Positions 22,611-35,389 of a DNA stretch of 64,000 nucleotides are shown in pieces. Each line of letters opens with the position of its first letter. Within the stretch, counting starts at the first letter, position 1. The notes below the pieces were generated by a model, which saw nothing but the letters and a program-made list of their open reading frames with translations, was not told the origin of the DNA and did no database searches. The translations under genes and the position numbers were made by a program. The DNA is from Antilocapra americana. Lineage: Eukaryota; Chordata; Mammalia; Artiodactyla; Antilocapridae. The DNA lies in the NCBI GenBank assembly GCA_007570785.1, contig ML661885.1, forward strand, positions 33,302,589 to 33,366,588, in the 5' to 3' direction.

Positions 22611-22632
22611 TATAGACATAGACATAGACATA
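22611..22632. repeat. Hexanucleotide (ATAGAC)n microsatellite
   Basis: Four near-perfect tandem copies of atagac. Confidence 0.85.
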
Positions 22633-23950
22633 AATGATCTTAAGAACTCATAGTTTCGCAGAAGAAATAGACGTGTAAACAGTTAAGAAAATACAACAAG
22701 GCAAAGAGGATAGCACCAGCATGAACAAGGTTTCTGTTCCTCATTAACTCTTCTGCTTTAGCCTTCTGGCATCCCTGAAAACTCTATTTACCTGTTTGGG
22801 TTTTAGGCTGCAGATTCTGCCTGTCTCCCTATAGAATCTTAATATTTACTTCTACATTGTTGGCTATATCAAAAGTAACTTGACTTGCATGCTCTACTAG
22901 CTTAATTCCCTAATTGGTGGTACATTCTAGTGTTGGCTTGAGATAAATGTGACAAAGTACAAGGGAAAACATTTTAAAAACTTACTTTCTTAAAGAGCCT
23001 ATATTTTTCATGTCAGATTTTTCAAATAAATGCTAAATAAGATGTCTGGCCCGATAATTGAAGCTGGCTGTTATCACACAAGAGAATGTGTTCAAGTGAT
23101 AATTGTCATGATTAGAAGCCTGTACTGCATTTCAGTATTACCATTTCCTGTCAGTAATCATGCTAGTCTGGAAAGCAGGCAGTGAACGTTTATTTGGACT
23201 GCAGGAATTTTTAAAGACAGATAACACAGTCACAGAATACTCTATTAAAGACACACAGAATTAAAAGTATTTGAACAGATACGTAAGTATTTGAATTATG
23301 TCCTGAAGTGGCTAGTGGTTTATATTAGCTTGTCAACTCTTAGATTCATCACAACTCTTTCAGATTCCTCTGAGATACTTCTGACTATTGGGAATTGCTA
23401 CTTCCCCCCCAAGAATGGCTTCGCCACATTCCAGGTCCTAGCGTCGGGGAAAGATGAAAAAGAGTGGTGATGGTTCCCTTTGCCCAATATCCTTCACTTC
23501 ACATATTGCAACGTCTCCAAATAAGGTAGATTTAGCTGTCAATCCCAGCTTTATATGAGGTGGTAAGTGAAGAAAAAAGGGGATTTAAGTCGTCCAAAGG
23601 CACCTTCTCTCTGTGTGATTCTTTAATGAGGATGACAGCAGAATTGAGGCTTCTGGAAATGCTCACAGACATTAGTTGGAATCAGTACACAGTTCCAATA
23701 AGGTCCCCCAGAGAAAAGGAATAAGGTCAGGAAAAAGTCAGCTTCTGAAGATGCACACTCCAAGAAGCAATAATTATTTCAGGGCAGGGGAGACTTAGAA
23801 AACACATAGAGGTAAGCTGTGTCTGTGCTTATGATTTAATTAAACCACTATATTAATACTCCATGAACACTTTCATGATTACACTTACCACACTGAAATA
23901 TAAATCGTTTAGGTATCTGTCTCTTCTGCCTAATCATGAGTTCCTTAATG
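22633..23950. other. Unassigned intergenic sequence
   Basis: About 1.3 kb in which I recognise no repeat or exon. It is less repetitive than its surroundings and could be single-copy. Confidence 0.45.
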
Positions 23951-24156
23951 TTGTTGTTGTTTATTCACTGAGCCATGTCCAACTCTTTGCAGGCCCAAGG
24001 ACTGTAGCCTGACAGGCTCCTCTGTCCATGGGATTTCCCACTAGAAGGGTTGCCATTTCCTTCTCCAGGGGATCTTCCCAACCCAGGGATTGAACCCGTG
24101 TCTCCTGCATTGGCAGGTGGGTTCTTTACCACTGAACCACCAGAGAAGTCCTCCTT
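23951..24156 (-). mobile_element. Bov-tA SINE
   Basis: Reverse-oriented (gttgttgttgtttattcact ... accactgaaccaccagagaa). Flanked by the similar ttccttaatg and ctccttcatg, a decayed duplication. Confidence 0.88.
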
Positions 24157-24837
24157 CATGTAGAAACAGCATTTTAGTTATTTTCTCACTCTCAGGATCT
24201 AGTACTATGTCAGACATGTTGAATAAACGAGTGGGAAATATAAGTAAAAAAGGCAGACATATTACAATGCAATAGGTATCTGCATGCAGTATGTAAAAAG
24301 GGTAGCTGGATTAAACATAATATTATTAAGCATTATTTAGAAATATCGAAGAGAGCTATTGAAACAGAAGACATGAGAATTCTGAATATGTGTCCACTAT
24401 AGTAGTAACAGGTATTCATTAGACTATTCCAAAATATGGATAAATTTCTATCAAGCATATGTTGTCTGGATATCCAGGTTCTATGCACATCTATTCATTT
24501 CTATAGCATTTGTTGAGTACTTGATATATATGAGTTACTAAGACAGAAATTGGGACTACAAAGACATCTATTTCTGCTTTAAATCTTTGCTATTTCCTTT
24601 CTTCTGCTAATTTTGGACTAAGTTCTTCTTTATTCTAGTTCTTTAAGGTGCAGAGTTAGGTTGCTTTGGGGCATCTTTCTTGCTTCTTAATGTAGAAAAA
24701 CAATAAACTTAGTGACTTACATGAGCAAAAGTTATCATGGAAGGAGTATATGGCTCCAGAGAGAAAAGGCTCTTAAGAACTTTACAGAGTGTTCTAAGAC
24801 ATTTTTATAATATACTCCATGAAATGGGAAGTGCAGA
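24157..24837. other. Unassigned intergenic sequence
   Basis: No supported feature. Confidence 0.4.
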
Positions 24838-25163
24838 GTCTATTAAGTGCCACAGATTGTGTGGCTTAAACAACACAAATGTTTTGTGTCACAAATCTGG
24901 AGACTAGAAGTTCAGGGCCAGTATTTTGGAAGGGTTGTTTCTTCAAAGGCCTCTCTCCTTGGCTTACAGATGCCCATCTTTTCCCTGTGTCTTCACATAG
25001 TCTTTCCATTGTACATGTTTATATCCTAATCTTTTCTGCTTATCAGGACACAGTCATGTAGGATTAGAGCATACCTTAATGACATCTTTTTAACTTAATT
25101 ACCTTTTTAAAGATCCTATCTCCAAATATAGTTGGAGGCTTGGCCTTCAACTTATGAATTTCA
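24838..25163 (-). mobile_element. Ancient MaLR/MLT-like LTR (tentative)
   Basis: Reverse-oriented pattern ccacagattgtgtggcttaa, gcctctctccttggcttaca, ccctgtgtcttcacatagtc, ccttaatgacatctttttaa, ctatctccaaatatagttgg, cttcaacttatgaatttcaa. This is a common old mammalian LTR-like repeat. Confidence 0.5.
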
Positions 25164-25376
25164 ACAGTTGTCATTTAATCACTAAGTCATGTCTGAATCT
25201 TTTGTGAATCCATGGATGGTAGCCTTCCAGGCTCTTCTGTCCATGGGATTTCCCAGGTAAGAATACTGGAGTGGGTTGTCATTTCCTTCTCAAAGGGATC
25301 TTTCTGACCCAGAGATAGAACTGGAGTCTCCTGCATTAGCAGGCGGATTCTTTACCACTGAACCACCAGGGAAGCC
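25164..25376 (-). mobile_element. Bov-tA SINE
   Basis: Reverse-oriented copy (acagttgtcatttaatcact ... accactgaaccaccagggaa). A perfect 9-bp duplication tgaatttca lies at 25155-25163 and 25377-25385, at the end of the LTR-like repeat. Confidence 0.92.
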
Positions 25377-25385
25377 TGAATTTCA

Positions 25386-26646
25386 GGAGTTGTTATTCAG
25401 TCTCTAAGTCATGTCCCACTCTTTGCAGCACTATAGACTGCAGCACACCAGGCTTTTCTGTCCTTCACTGTCTCCCAGAGTTTTCTCAAACTCATGTTCA
25501 TTGAGTCAGTGATGCTATCCAACCATCTCATCTTTTGCTGCCATCTCCTCCTTTTGCCTGCAATCTTTCCCAGTATCAGGGTCTTTTCCAATGAGCTGAC
25601 TCTTCACATCAGGTTGCTGAACTACTGAGGCTTCATTCAGCCTCAGCATCATCCTTCCAATGAATATTCAGGGTTAATTTCCTTTAGGATTAACTGGCTT
25701 GATCTCCTTGCTGTCCAAGGGACTCACAAAAGTCTTCTCCAACATGACAATTCAAAAGCATTATTCTTCAGTGCTCAGCCTTCTTTATGGTCCAATTCTC
25801 ACATCCATACATGACTCTGGAAAAGCCATAGCGTTGGCTATATGGATCTTTGCTGGCAAAGTGATGTCTTTGCTTTTTAATATGCTGTCTAGATTTGCCA
25901 TAGTTTTCCTTCCAAGGAGCAAGTGTCTTCTAATTTGATGACAGCAGTCATCATCAGCAGTGATTTTGGAACCCAAGAAAATAAAACCTGTCACTGCTTC
26001 CATTTTTTCTCCTTCTATTTGACATTCAGTGATGGGACCTGATGCCATGGTCTTAGTTTTTTGAATGTTGAGATTTAAACCAGCTTTTTCACTCTCCTCT
26101 TTCACCATCATCAAGAGGCTCTTTAGTTCCTCTTTGCTTTCTGCCATTAGAGTGGTATCATCTGTTTATCTGAGGTCATTGATATTTCTCCCAGCAATCT
26201 TGATTCCAGCTTGTGCTTCATCCATCCTGGCATTTCACATGATGTACTCTGCATATAAGTTAAATAAGCAGGATGACAATATACAGCCTTGTTACTCCTT
26301 TCCCAATCTTGAGCCAGTCAATTGTTTCATTTAAGGTTCTAACTGTTGCCTCTTGACCCGTGTACAGGTTTCTCATGAGATAGGTAAGGTGATCTGGTAT
26401 TCCCATTTCTTTAAGAACTTTCCACAGTTTGTTGCAATCCACACAGTGAAAGGCTTTAGCATAATAAGGAAAGCAGAAGTAAATGTTTTTCTGGAGCTCT
26501 CTTGCTTTCTCTATGATCCAACAAATGTAGGTAATTTGATCTCTGGTTCCTCTGCCTTTTCTAAATTCAGCTTACACATCATGAAGTTCTTGGTTCATAT
26601 ATTTCTGAAGCCTAGCTTGAAGAATTTTTAGCATAACCTTACTAGC
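25386..26646 (-). mobile_element. BovB host copy, 3' part
   Basis: Minus-strand BovB from its 3' tail (25386) back into RT (near 26630, minus-strand QARLQKY-like codons). It includes the decayed segment MAESKEELKSLLMMVKEESE at 26147-26088; the catalytic box is altered near 26165. It is interrupted at 26646 by the plus-strand BovB and resumes at 29011. Confidence 0.93.
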
Positions 26647-29001
26647 CAAGAAAACACACTGGTCAGAGCAAACACCCACTTCCAGCAACACGAGAGAAGA
26701 CTCTACACATGGACATCACCAAATGGTCAGCATGGAAATCAGACTGATTATATTCTTTGCAGCCAAAGATGGAGAAGCTCTACACAGTCAGCAAAAACAA
26801 GACCGGGAGCTGAGTGTGGCTTAGATCATGAGCTCCTTATTGCCAAATCAAGACATAAATTGAAGAAAGTAGGGAAAACCACAAGACCATTCAGGTACAA
26901 CCCAAATCAAATCCCTTATGATTATACAGTGGAAGTGAGAAATAGATTCAAGGGATTAGATCTGATAGACATAGTGCCTGAAGAACTATGGACAGAGGTT
27001 CATGACATTGTACAGGAGGCAGTGATCAAGCCAACCCCCAGAAAAAGGCAAAATGGTTGTCTGTGGAGGCCTTACAAATAGCTGAGAAAAGAAGAGACAC
27101 AAAAGGCAAAAGAGAAAAGGAAAGATATACTCACTTGAATGCAGTTCCAAAGAATAGCAAGGAGAGATAAGAAAGTCTTCCTCAGTGATCAGTGCAAAGA
27201 AATAGAGGAAAACAATAGAACTGGAAAGACTAGAGATCTCTTTAAGAAAATTAGAGATACCAAAGGAAAATTTCATGCAAAAGTGGGCTCAATAAAGGAC
27301 AGGAATGGTATGGACCTAATATAAGTATAAGATATTAAGAAGAGGTGGCAAGAATACTATACAAGAATATATACAGAAGGATTCTGTATACTATACAATA
27401 TATATATATATATATACAGGATATATACAGAAGAACTATACAAAAAAGATCTTCATGACCCAGATAATCACGAAGGTGTGATCACTCACCTAGAGCCAGA
27501 CATCCGGGAATGTGAAGTGAAGTGGGCCTTAGGAAGCATCACTACAAACAAAGCTAGTGGAGGTGATGGAATTCCAATTGAGCTATTTCAAATCCTAAAA
27601 GATGATGCTGTGAAAGTGCTGCCCTCAATATGCCAGCAAATCTGGAAAACTCAGTAGTGGCCACAGGACTGGAGAAAGTCAGTTTTTATTCCAATCTCAA
27701 AGAAAGGCAACGCCGAAGAAAGTTCAAACTACCAGACAACTGCATTCATCTCACACTACCAAAGCAGTGCTCAAAATTTTCCAAGGCAGGCTTCAACAAT
27801 ATGTGAAACATGAACTTCCAGATGCTCAAGCTGGATTTAGAAAAGGCAGAGGAACCAGAGATCAAATTGCCATCATCCGTTATATTATCAAAAAAGCAAG
27901 AGAGTTTTAGAAAAACATCTACTTCTGCTTTATGGATATGCTGAAGCCTTTGACTGTGTGCATCTCAACAAACATGGAAAATTCTTCAAGAGATGGGAAG
28001 ACCAGACCACCTTACCTGCCTTCTAAGAAATCTGTATGCAGGTCAGAAAGCAAGATTTAGAACCGGATATGGAACAACAGACTGGTTCCAAAACAGGAAA
28101 GGAATATATCAAGGCTGTTTATTGTTACCCTGCTTATTTAACTTATATGCAGAGTACATCATGTGAAATGTCAGGTTGGATGAAGCACAAGCTGGAATCA
28201 AGATTGCCAGGAGAAATATCAATAACATTAGATATGCAGATGACACCACCCTTTTGGTAGAAAGTGAAGAGGAATTAAAGAGCCTCTTGATGAAAGTGAA
28301 AGAGGAGAGTGAAAATGTTGGCCTAAAACTCAGCATTTAAAAAACTAAGATCATAGCATCTGGTCCCATCACTTCATGGCAAGTAGATGGGGAAACAATG
28401 GAAACAGAGAAAGACTTTATTTAGGGGGGCTCCAAAAATCACTGCAGATAGTGACTGTAGCCATGAAGTTAAAAGATGCTTGCTCCTTGGAAGAAAAGCT
28501 CTGACCAACCTAGACAGCATGTTAAAAAGCAGAGACTTTACTTTGCTGACAAAGTCTATCTAGTCAAAGCTATGGTTTTTCCAGTAGTCATGTATGGATG
28601 TGAGATTGGACTATAAAAGAAAGCTCAGTGCTGAAGAATTTATGCTTTTGAGTTGTGGTATTTGAGAAGACTCTTATGAGTCCCTTAGACTGCAAGGAGA
28701 TCAAACCAGTCAATAGTAAAGGAAATCAGTCCTGAATATTCATTGGAAGGACTGTTGCTGAAGCTAAAGCTCCAACACTTTGGCCACCTGATGGGAAGAA
28801 CTGACTCATTGGAAAAGACTCTGATGCTGGGAAAGACTGAAGGCAGGAGAATGGGATGACAGAGAACGAGATGGTTTGATGACATCACCGACTCGATGGA
28901 CATGAGTTTGAGCAAGCTCTGGGAGTTGGTGATGGACAGGAAAGTCTGGTGTGCTGCAGTCCATGGGGTCTCAAAGAGTTGGACACAACTGAGCAACTGA
29001 A
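26647..29001 (+). mobile_element. BovB inserted into BovB
   Basis: A 2.35-kb plus-strand BovB, 5'-truncated in the endonuclease domain (aagaaaacacactggtcaga). It runs through RT (YADD-type box near 28235) to its 3' end (cacaactgagcaactgaa). It has many frameshifts and an AT-rich expansion at 27355-27435. Flanked by cttactagc at 26638-26646 and 29002-29010. Confidence 0.93.
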
Positions 29002-29010
29002 CTTACTAGC

Positions 29011-30970
29011 ATGCAAAATGAGTGCAATTGTTCAGTAGTTTAAACATTCTTTGGCATTGCCTTTCTTTAGGATTAGAAGAAAAACTGAACTTTTCTGGTC
29101 CTAAGGCCACTCCTGAGTTTTCCAAATTTGCTGACATATTGAGTGCAGCACTTTAACATCATCATCTTTTAAGATATGAAATAGCTAAGCTGGAATTCCA
29201 TCACCTCCACTAGCTTTGTTCTTAGTAATGCTTCCTAAGACCCATTTGACTTCAGACTCCAGAATGTCTGACTCCAGGTTAGTGATCACACCATCGTGTT
29301 TACCCAGATCATTAAGATCTTTCTTGTATAGTTCTATGTTTTCTTGCCACCTCTTCTTAATCTCTTTCAGTTCTGTTATGTCCTTCCCATTCCTATCCTT
29401 TATCATGCCCACCCTACATGAAGTGTTCCCTTAAAATCTACAATTTTCTTGAAGAGATCTCTAGTTTTTCCAGTTCTGTTGTTTTCCTCTACTTCTTTGC
29501 ATTGTTCATTTAAGAAAATCTTCTTATTTCTCCTTGCTATTCTCTGAAACTCTGCATTCAGTTGGGTATATTTTTCCCTTTCTCTCTTCCTTTTCAGTTC
29601 TCTTCTTTCCTCAGCTATTTGTAAACCCTCCCCAAACAATCACTTTGCCTTCTTGTATTTCTTTTTCTTTGGAATGTTTTTGGTCACTGCCTCCTGTACA
29701 GTGTTAAAAATCTCTGTCCATAGTTCTTCGGGCACTCTGTGTACCAGATCTAATCCCTTGAATATTTTTGTCACCTCCATTGTATAGTCATACCGGATTT
29801 TATTGAGGTCATACCTGAATGAACTAGTAGTTTTCCCTAGTTTCTTTAATTTAAACCTGAATTTTGCAATAAGGAGCCAATGATCTGAGCTGCAGTCAGC
29901 TCCCAGTCTTGTTTTTACTGACTGTATAGAGCTTCTCCATCTTTGGCTGCAAAGAATATAATCAATCTGATTTCAGTATTGACCATTTGGTGATGTCTGT
30001 GTGTAGAGATGTCTCTCGTGTTGTTGGAAAAAGGTGTTTGCTATGACCAGTGTGTTCTCCTGACAAAACTCTGTTAACCTTTGCCCTGCTTCATTTTTTA
30101 CTCCAAGGACAAACTTGCCTGTTACTCCAGGTATCTCTTGACTTCCTACTTTTGCATTCCAATCCCCAAGATGAAAAGCACATTTTTGTGTGTGTTTGTG
30201 TTAGTTCTAGAAAGTCTTGTAGGTCTTCCTAGAACCAGTCAATTTCAGCTTCTTCAGCATTAGTGGTTGGTGCATAGATTTGGATTACTGAGATGTTGAA
30301 TGGTTTGCCTTGGAAATGAACTGAGATCATTCTATCATTTTTGAAGGTGCACCCAAGTACTGCATTTCAGACTCTTTTGTTGACTATCAGGGCTACTCCA
30401 TTTCTTCTAAGAGGTTTTTGCCCACAATAGTAGATATAATGATCATCTGAATTAAATTCACCCATTCTTGTCCATTTTAATTCACTGATTCCTATGATGT
30501 CAGTGTTCACTCTTGCCATCTCCTATTTGACCACATCCAATTTACCTTGATTCATGAACCTAACATTCCAGGTTCCTATGCAATATTGCTCTTTACAGCA
30601 TCAGTCTTGACTTTCACCACCAGTTACATACACAATTGAGCATTGTTTCCACTTCGGCCCATCGGCTTCCTTTCTGGAGCTATTAATAATTGCCCTCTGC
30701 TCTTCCCCAGTAGCATACTGGACACCTTCTAACCTGGGGAAGGGCTCATTTTCTAGTGTCATATATTTTTGCCTTTTCATAATTCATAGGGTTCTCTCAG
30801 CATGAATACCACAGAGGTTTGCCATTCCCTCCTCCAGTGGACCACGTTTTATGAGAACTCTCCGCTATGACCTGTCCATCTTGGGTCACTCATAGTTTCA
30901 CCGAGTTTCATGAGCCCCTTCACCACAACAAGGCTGTGATCCATGAATAGGGATTCTCAGGAGAGGGGGG
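29011..30970 (-). mobile_element. BovB host copy, 5' part with leader
   Basis: Continues the minus-strand copy upstream: RT N-terminal region (29011-29900), endonuclease (about 29900-30560) and non-coding leader (about 30590-30970; on the minus strand ggtccactggaggagggaat precedes the first coding region). The host copy totals about 3.2 kb and is nearly full length. All frames are broken. Confidence 0.88.
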
Positions 30971-31190
30971 TGCAATTCAGCCCCTAACAAAGTTAGATGT
31001 ACATTTAGGTCATCCAAACAGGAGGGTGGATGACAGGCTTGCTTGGTGTAAGACTTGGGACAGGAAGACCTTTTGGAAGACAATCACAACAGTCCATCTG
31101 TTTGAGTGATGATCAGAGGCTGAGCTAGAAGGAGGACAGTGTATTGAAGTGAGATACTAAAAGATGCTCAGGAAAAAAGGGCTTGCAGGA
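30971..31190. other. Unassigned intergenic sequence
   Basis: Short stretch with no recognised feature. Confidence 0.4.
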
Positions 31191-31680
31191 TAGAATTCAA
31201 ACTCCTCAGTATAGTCGTAGAGCCTTTGACAATCAGCCCTGAACCCTCAACGCAGCTGAATGTTCCACCACTCCCCATCATGCATGCTACCCTCTAGGCA
31301 TAAAGACCTTCTCAAAGTCTTTGATCACTCTTTCTCCAGGTGGAGTCTGTTGTGCCTGAGTTTCCCTCTTCAGGAAACATTCTTTTCCCTTTTCTTAGTC
31401 AGCTAAACATCTACTTAGGCAGAGGTAGCCCAGTGTTATCTTCCCCATGAAACTCCAACTTTCTCTGGCAGCGAATCACTTCCTCCTCCAGACACTGTGC
31501 ATAGACTCTCTCATATGGTGCTCTGACTCTTTTATATTTTACAGCTTGTCACCCCCACTAAACTGTTAACTCCTTTTGGTCCGGGATTGCTTCTCTTTCT
31601 TTGTTTCCCCAGAGGCTGACATGGTGATCAGCAAATGGAAATTGTGACGGTATCTGATGAATGTATGAGAAAGTCTTATT
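31190..31680 (+). mobile_element. L2-like LINE remnant
   Basis: Old CT-rich pattern: gaattcaaactcctcagtat, aatcagccctgaaccctcaa, cttcctcctccagacactgt, taactccttttggtccggga, then a degraded 3' end. Confidence 0.5.
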
Positions 31681-31984
31681 CTGATACCACTGATATCCTA
31701 TGAAGTGAGGCCTTTCCTGTCACTCCTCTGTAATATCCCTTTTTAACTAAAACACTAGGAAGAGACTAAAGCAAGAAAGTCAGATTTTCCATATTTGGGG
31801 CTGAATCTCTCTTGTAAAAAAGAAGCAAGATATTTTCACGAACCAGCAAGGAAAATTCCAAGGGAAAAGCCAGGCAAATCAGCAGAGTTTCCAATTTGTT
31901 CCCACTTTAATCCTTTTTGTAAATCACTTCCAGTATAATTTTAAAGGGCAAAATACCACTGTCTTCATGTCTTTTTCAAAACTG
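31681..31984. other. Unassigned intergenic sequence
   Basis: No recognised feature. Confidence 0.4.
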
Positions 31985-33300
31985 AAGAACTTCAGGAGTG
32001 ACTCCCATTGCCTATCTGGTTAAATCCAAGTTTCCCAGTCTGGTTTTGAAGATTTTCCACAGCCTGGCTGTGTTTCACCTATCCAATCCACTGTCTACCC
32101 AACAGTCAGAATTAACTTCCTGAAACACAGATAAGATTATTACTCTCACACTCAAAAATACTTTAAGGCTCCTCATGACCGCAGATAAATTTCACATTCC
32201 TTACAGAAGCTTTCTACTATTTGGCCCTGGTCTTGTGTTTTCTATAACATCTAGTTTTCTATTTCCAGCTCTTACCTTTCTCCTGAATTCCAGATTCATA
32301 CGCACCACTGCCTAATCAGTATTTCAATTTAGATGTCTAATAGACATCCCAAACATAGTATGCCCAACTCTTGATTTCTCTCTTTTAAATATGTTACTAT
32401 CACATCCTTCCTTACCTCAGCAAATGGTCTCTAGGTCTAGAAAGACCTTAGAGTTATCTTGGACCCTTGTCATCTAATCTAGTGGCAAATTTTGCTAGTT
32501 CTGCATTCAGGAAATATTCAGAATTTCACCACTGTCCACAACTCTTTCAGTGCTACCACTCTGATCTAAGCCACCGTCATTGTGTTTGAGTAATTTCGGT
32601 AGTCTCTTAACTGGTCCCTCTGTGTATATGTTTGTTCCCCCACCCTCCTTCAAACCCTCAAGGCCATATATTATATTATTGCATTCATATGACAATCCTG
32701 AATAGTTATGCTTTTTAAAGCATAACTCTGATTACATGCCTTCTCTGCTCAAAACCCTGCAATAGCTTCCCACCTCCTTCAGAATGCAATCCAGTCTTTA
32801 CTATGGCCTACAAACCATTATGTCATCTGTCCCACCCCTCCCTCTTCTTCCTCACTTCCTCTTGCTCAACTAGCTATTGAATTTCAAGTCTCCTTGTTAT
32901 CCCTCAAGGATACAAAGCGCACTTCTCCTTTCATACCTTTATACTTAAAGTTCCTTCACCTGGAATTTTTCTCCTCTAGGCAGCCACAGACACCCTCATT
33001 TGCTTCAGATCTCTTTTCAAATTCTACTTTATCAGAAAGGCCTTTCTAACTACTTTATATAAATCAACAACCCTTCCCATCATTTTCTAACTTCTACCTT
33101 GCATATTTTTTCTTCATAACATTTATTACCACCAAATTATGCAATTGTTAATGTATTTATCTGTCTTCCCAACTTGAATATAAGCTTCTTTAGAGAAGGC
33201 AGTTTGTTTTCTTTACTGACATATTCCCAGGACCTAGACCAGTGCACAGCATATTGTAAGCATTCAGTTTATATTGAATGAATGAATAATTGCCCCTTAC
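31985..33300 (+). mobile_element. Old L2-type or related remnants
   Basis: A run of CT-rich decayed repeat: cagcctggctgtgtttcacc, cagaattaacttcctgaaac near 32050-32130, and a clearer second piece at 32690-33300 with aatgcaatccagtctttact, agaaaggcctttctaactac and an L2-like end (cattcagtttatattgaatgaatgaataa). Boundaries are vague. Confidence 0.5.
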
Positions 33301-33555
33301 TAGAATGAAAGCTCCTGTGGCCAGAGACTAGCTCTCACAAATTATATATTCCCTTTAACACCTAGCTTAGTACCTTGAATATGGTAAAAGTTCAAAGTGA
33401 TAATCAAATTGAAGTGCATCTTATTTGTCTCTGCTTCTCAAAGATGCTCACTGTTCCTTTTTGACAAGTTTCCATACTCTACCTCCTCTGTTTAAGTTCC
33501 CTTCTGGTGGAAGCCTCAGTTCCTACAATTTCTCTCTTTAATGTCCTCTTTTCCT

Positions 33556-33778
33556 GCATGCATGCTAAATTGTTTCAGTCATGTGGGATTCTTTGCAACC
33601 CAGTGGACTACAGCCCGCTAGGCTCCTCTGACCGTGGAATTCTCCAGGCAAGAATACTGGAATGGGTTGCCATGCCCTCCTCCAGGGGATCTTCCCAACC
33701 CAGGGATCAAACCTCAATTTCATGTGTCTTCTGCATTGGCAGGTGGGTTCTTTACCACTAACACCCACCTGGGAAGAC
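33556..33778 (-). mobile_element. Bov-tA SINE
   Basis: Reverse-oriented (gctaaattgtttcagtcatg ... cacccacctgggaagacccc). Confidence 0.88.
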
Positions 33779-34239
33779 CCCTTCTATCCTGTCTATATTC
33801 TGTTAAAACTTTGGTCTCTGGTCAACCTGGAAACTTCATATTCCAACTATAATTTCTCAATTTTTAGAGGCTACAAAGACTGTTCCCTATATTACAGCAC
33901 CCTAGACTATCACTTATTCTCTGCTTCATGGAAATTCAGCCTTGCTTTCCTGATAATACTGAAGTGACACTATGGCAAAAATCATGTTGTACTTCCAAAT
34001 CTTTGAAAATAGCTAGTACAAAGCCCTACTCATGATAAGTGATTAAACTATATGAACTGATTCAGAATAGTATTTCCACTTGCATACTAGACAGCATCAC
34101 TTGGATATCTAATAGGGATCTTATTCTGTCTGAAACAGAATTCCTGATTTTAGCAGTCATACATATTCCTTTGTCACCCTCCACCCACCTGTCACCAGAA
34201 GTTATTCAGTTACTTATGCTCAAAGTCTAGGAATCATTT
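33779..34239. other. Unassigned intergenic sequence
   Basis: No recognised feature. A 63-codon frame at 34039-34230 is not supported. Confidence 0.4.
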
Positions 34240-34745
34240 TTTAAATTAAACTTTTATTCTGAGATCATAGATTCACAAGCAGTTGCAAGAAATAATATGA
34301 AGATTCCACATAGCCTTTACTCAGTTTCCTCCAGTGGAAAATTATATGCAAAATGATAGCATACTCTGACAGTTCCTCAAATGATTAAACAAAGAGTTAC
34401 TATATAACCCAGCAATGCCACCTCTGAATATTAAGAGAACTGAAAACTTAAGTACACATAAAAATGTGTACACAAATGTTTATAGCAGTATTATTCATAA
34501 TACTCAAAAAGTAGAAACAACCCAAATGTCTATCAGCAGATGGATGGGTAAACAATATGTGGTATATCTGTGTAAGGGAATATTATTTAGGCCTAAAAAG
34601 GAATGAACTACTAATTATGCTACAACTTGGATAAACCTTGAAAACATGGTGCAAAGTGAAAACAGTCACATCCAAAAAGTCACATATTATAGTATTCCAT
34701 TCATATGAAAGTCCTGAATAGGAAAATCTTTAGAGATAGAAAGTA
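34240..34745 (+). mobile_element. Old L1 ORF2 3' remnant
   Basis: Decayed L1 C-terminal coding and 3' region (aacccagcaatgccacctct, gtatagcagtattattcata-like, caacccaaatgtctatcagc, gatggatgggtaaacaatat). Confidence 0.75.
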
Positions 34746-34842
34746 GAGTAGTAGATTAAGATAGAATGAGCAGGAAGACGAGATGGAGAAGTTGAAGAGA
34801 GGTAATGGGGCCAGATGATTTAGGGATTTTTAGGCTATTTAA

Positions 34843-35060
34843 GGGGCTTCCCCAGTGGCTCAGTGGTAAAGAATCTGCTTGCAGTGCAGGAGCGGCAAGA
34901 GATGTAGGTTTGATTCCTGGGGTGGGAAGATCCCCTGGAGGAGGGCATAACAAGCACTCCAGTATTCTTGCCTGGAGAATCCCATGGACAGAGAAGCTTG
35001 GCAGGCGACAATCCATAGGGCCACAAAGGGTTGGACTCAACTGAAGCAACTTAGCATGCA
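34843..35060 (+). mobile_element. Bov-tA SINE
   Basis: Full-length (gcttccccagtggctcagtg ... caactgaagcaacttagcat). A perfect 12-bp duplication taggctatttaa lies at 34831-34842 and 35061-35072. Confidence 0.94.
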
Positions 35061-35149
35061 TAGGCTATTTAAAGACCTACACACTTTTTTCGGAGTGAGA
35101 TTACAAGGCCTGGAGGGTATTGAGCATAATTTGACTTTTAAAAGTCACT

Positions 35150-35389
35150 TTGTCAGACTTAGAGAACAAACTAATGGTTGCGTGAACAAATTTAAAATGG
35201 ATAACCAACAAGGACGTACTGCACAGCACATGGAACTCTGCTCAATATTATGTGGCAGCCTGGATGGGAGAGAGTTTTGGGGAGAATGGATACATGTATA
35301 TATATGGATGAGTTCCTTCACTATTCACCTGAAACTATCACAGCATTATTAATTGGCTATACCCCAATACAAAATAAAGTTTATTTTTA
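35150..35389 (+). mobile_element. L1 3'UTR, 5'-truncated insertion
   Basis: L1 3' end (atggataaccaacaaggacg, tattcacctgaaactatcac, aattggctataccccaatac, A-rich tail). A perfect duplication aaaagtcact lies at 35140-35149 and 35390-35399. Confidence 0.9.
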
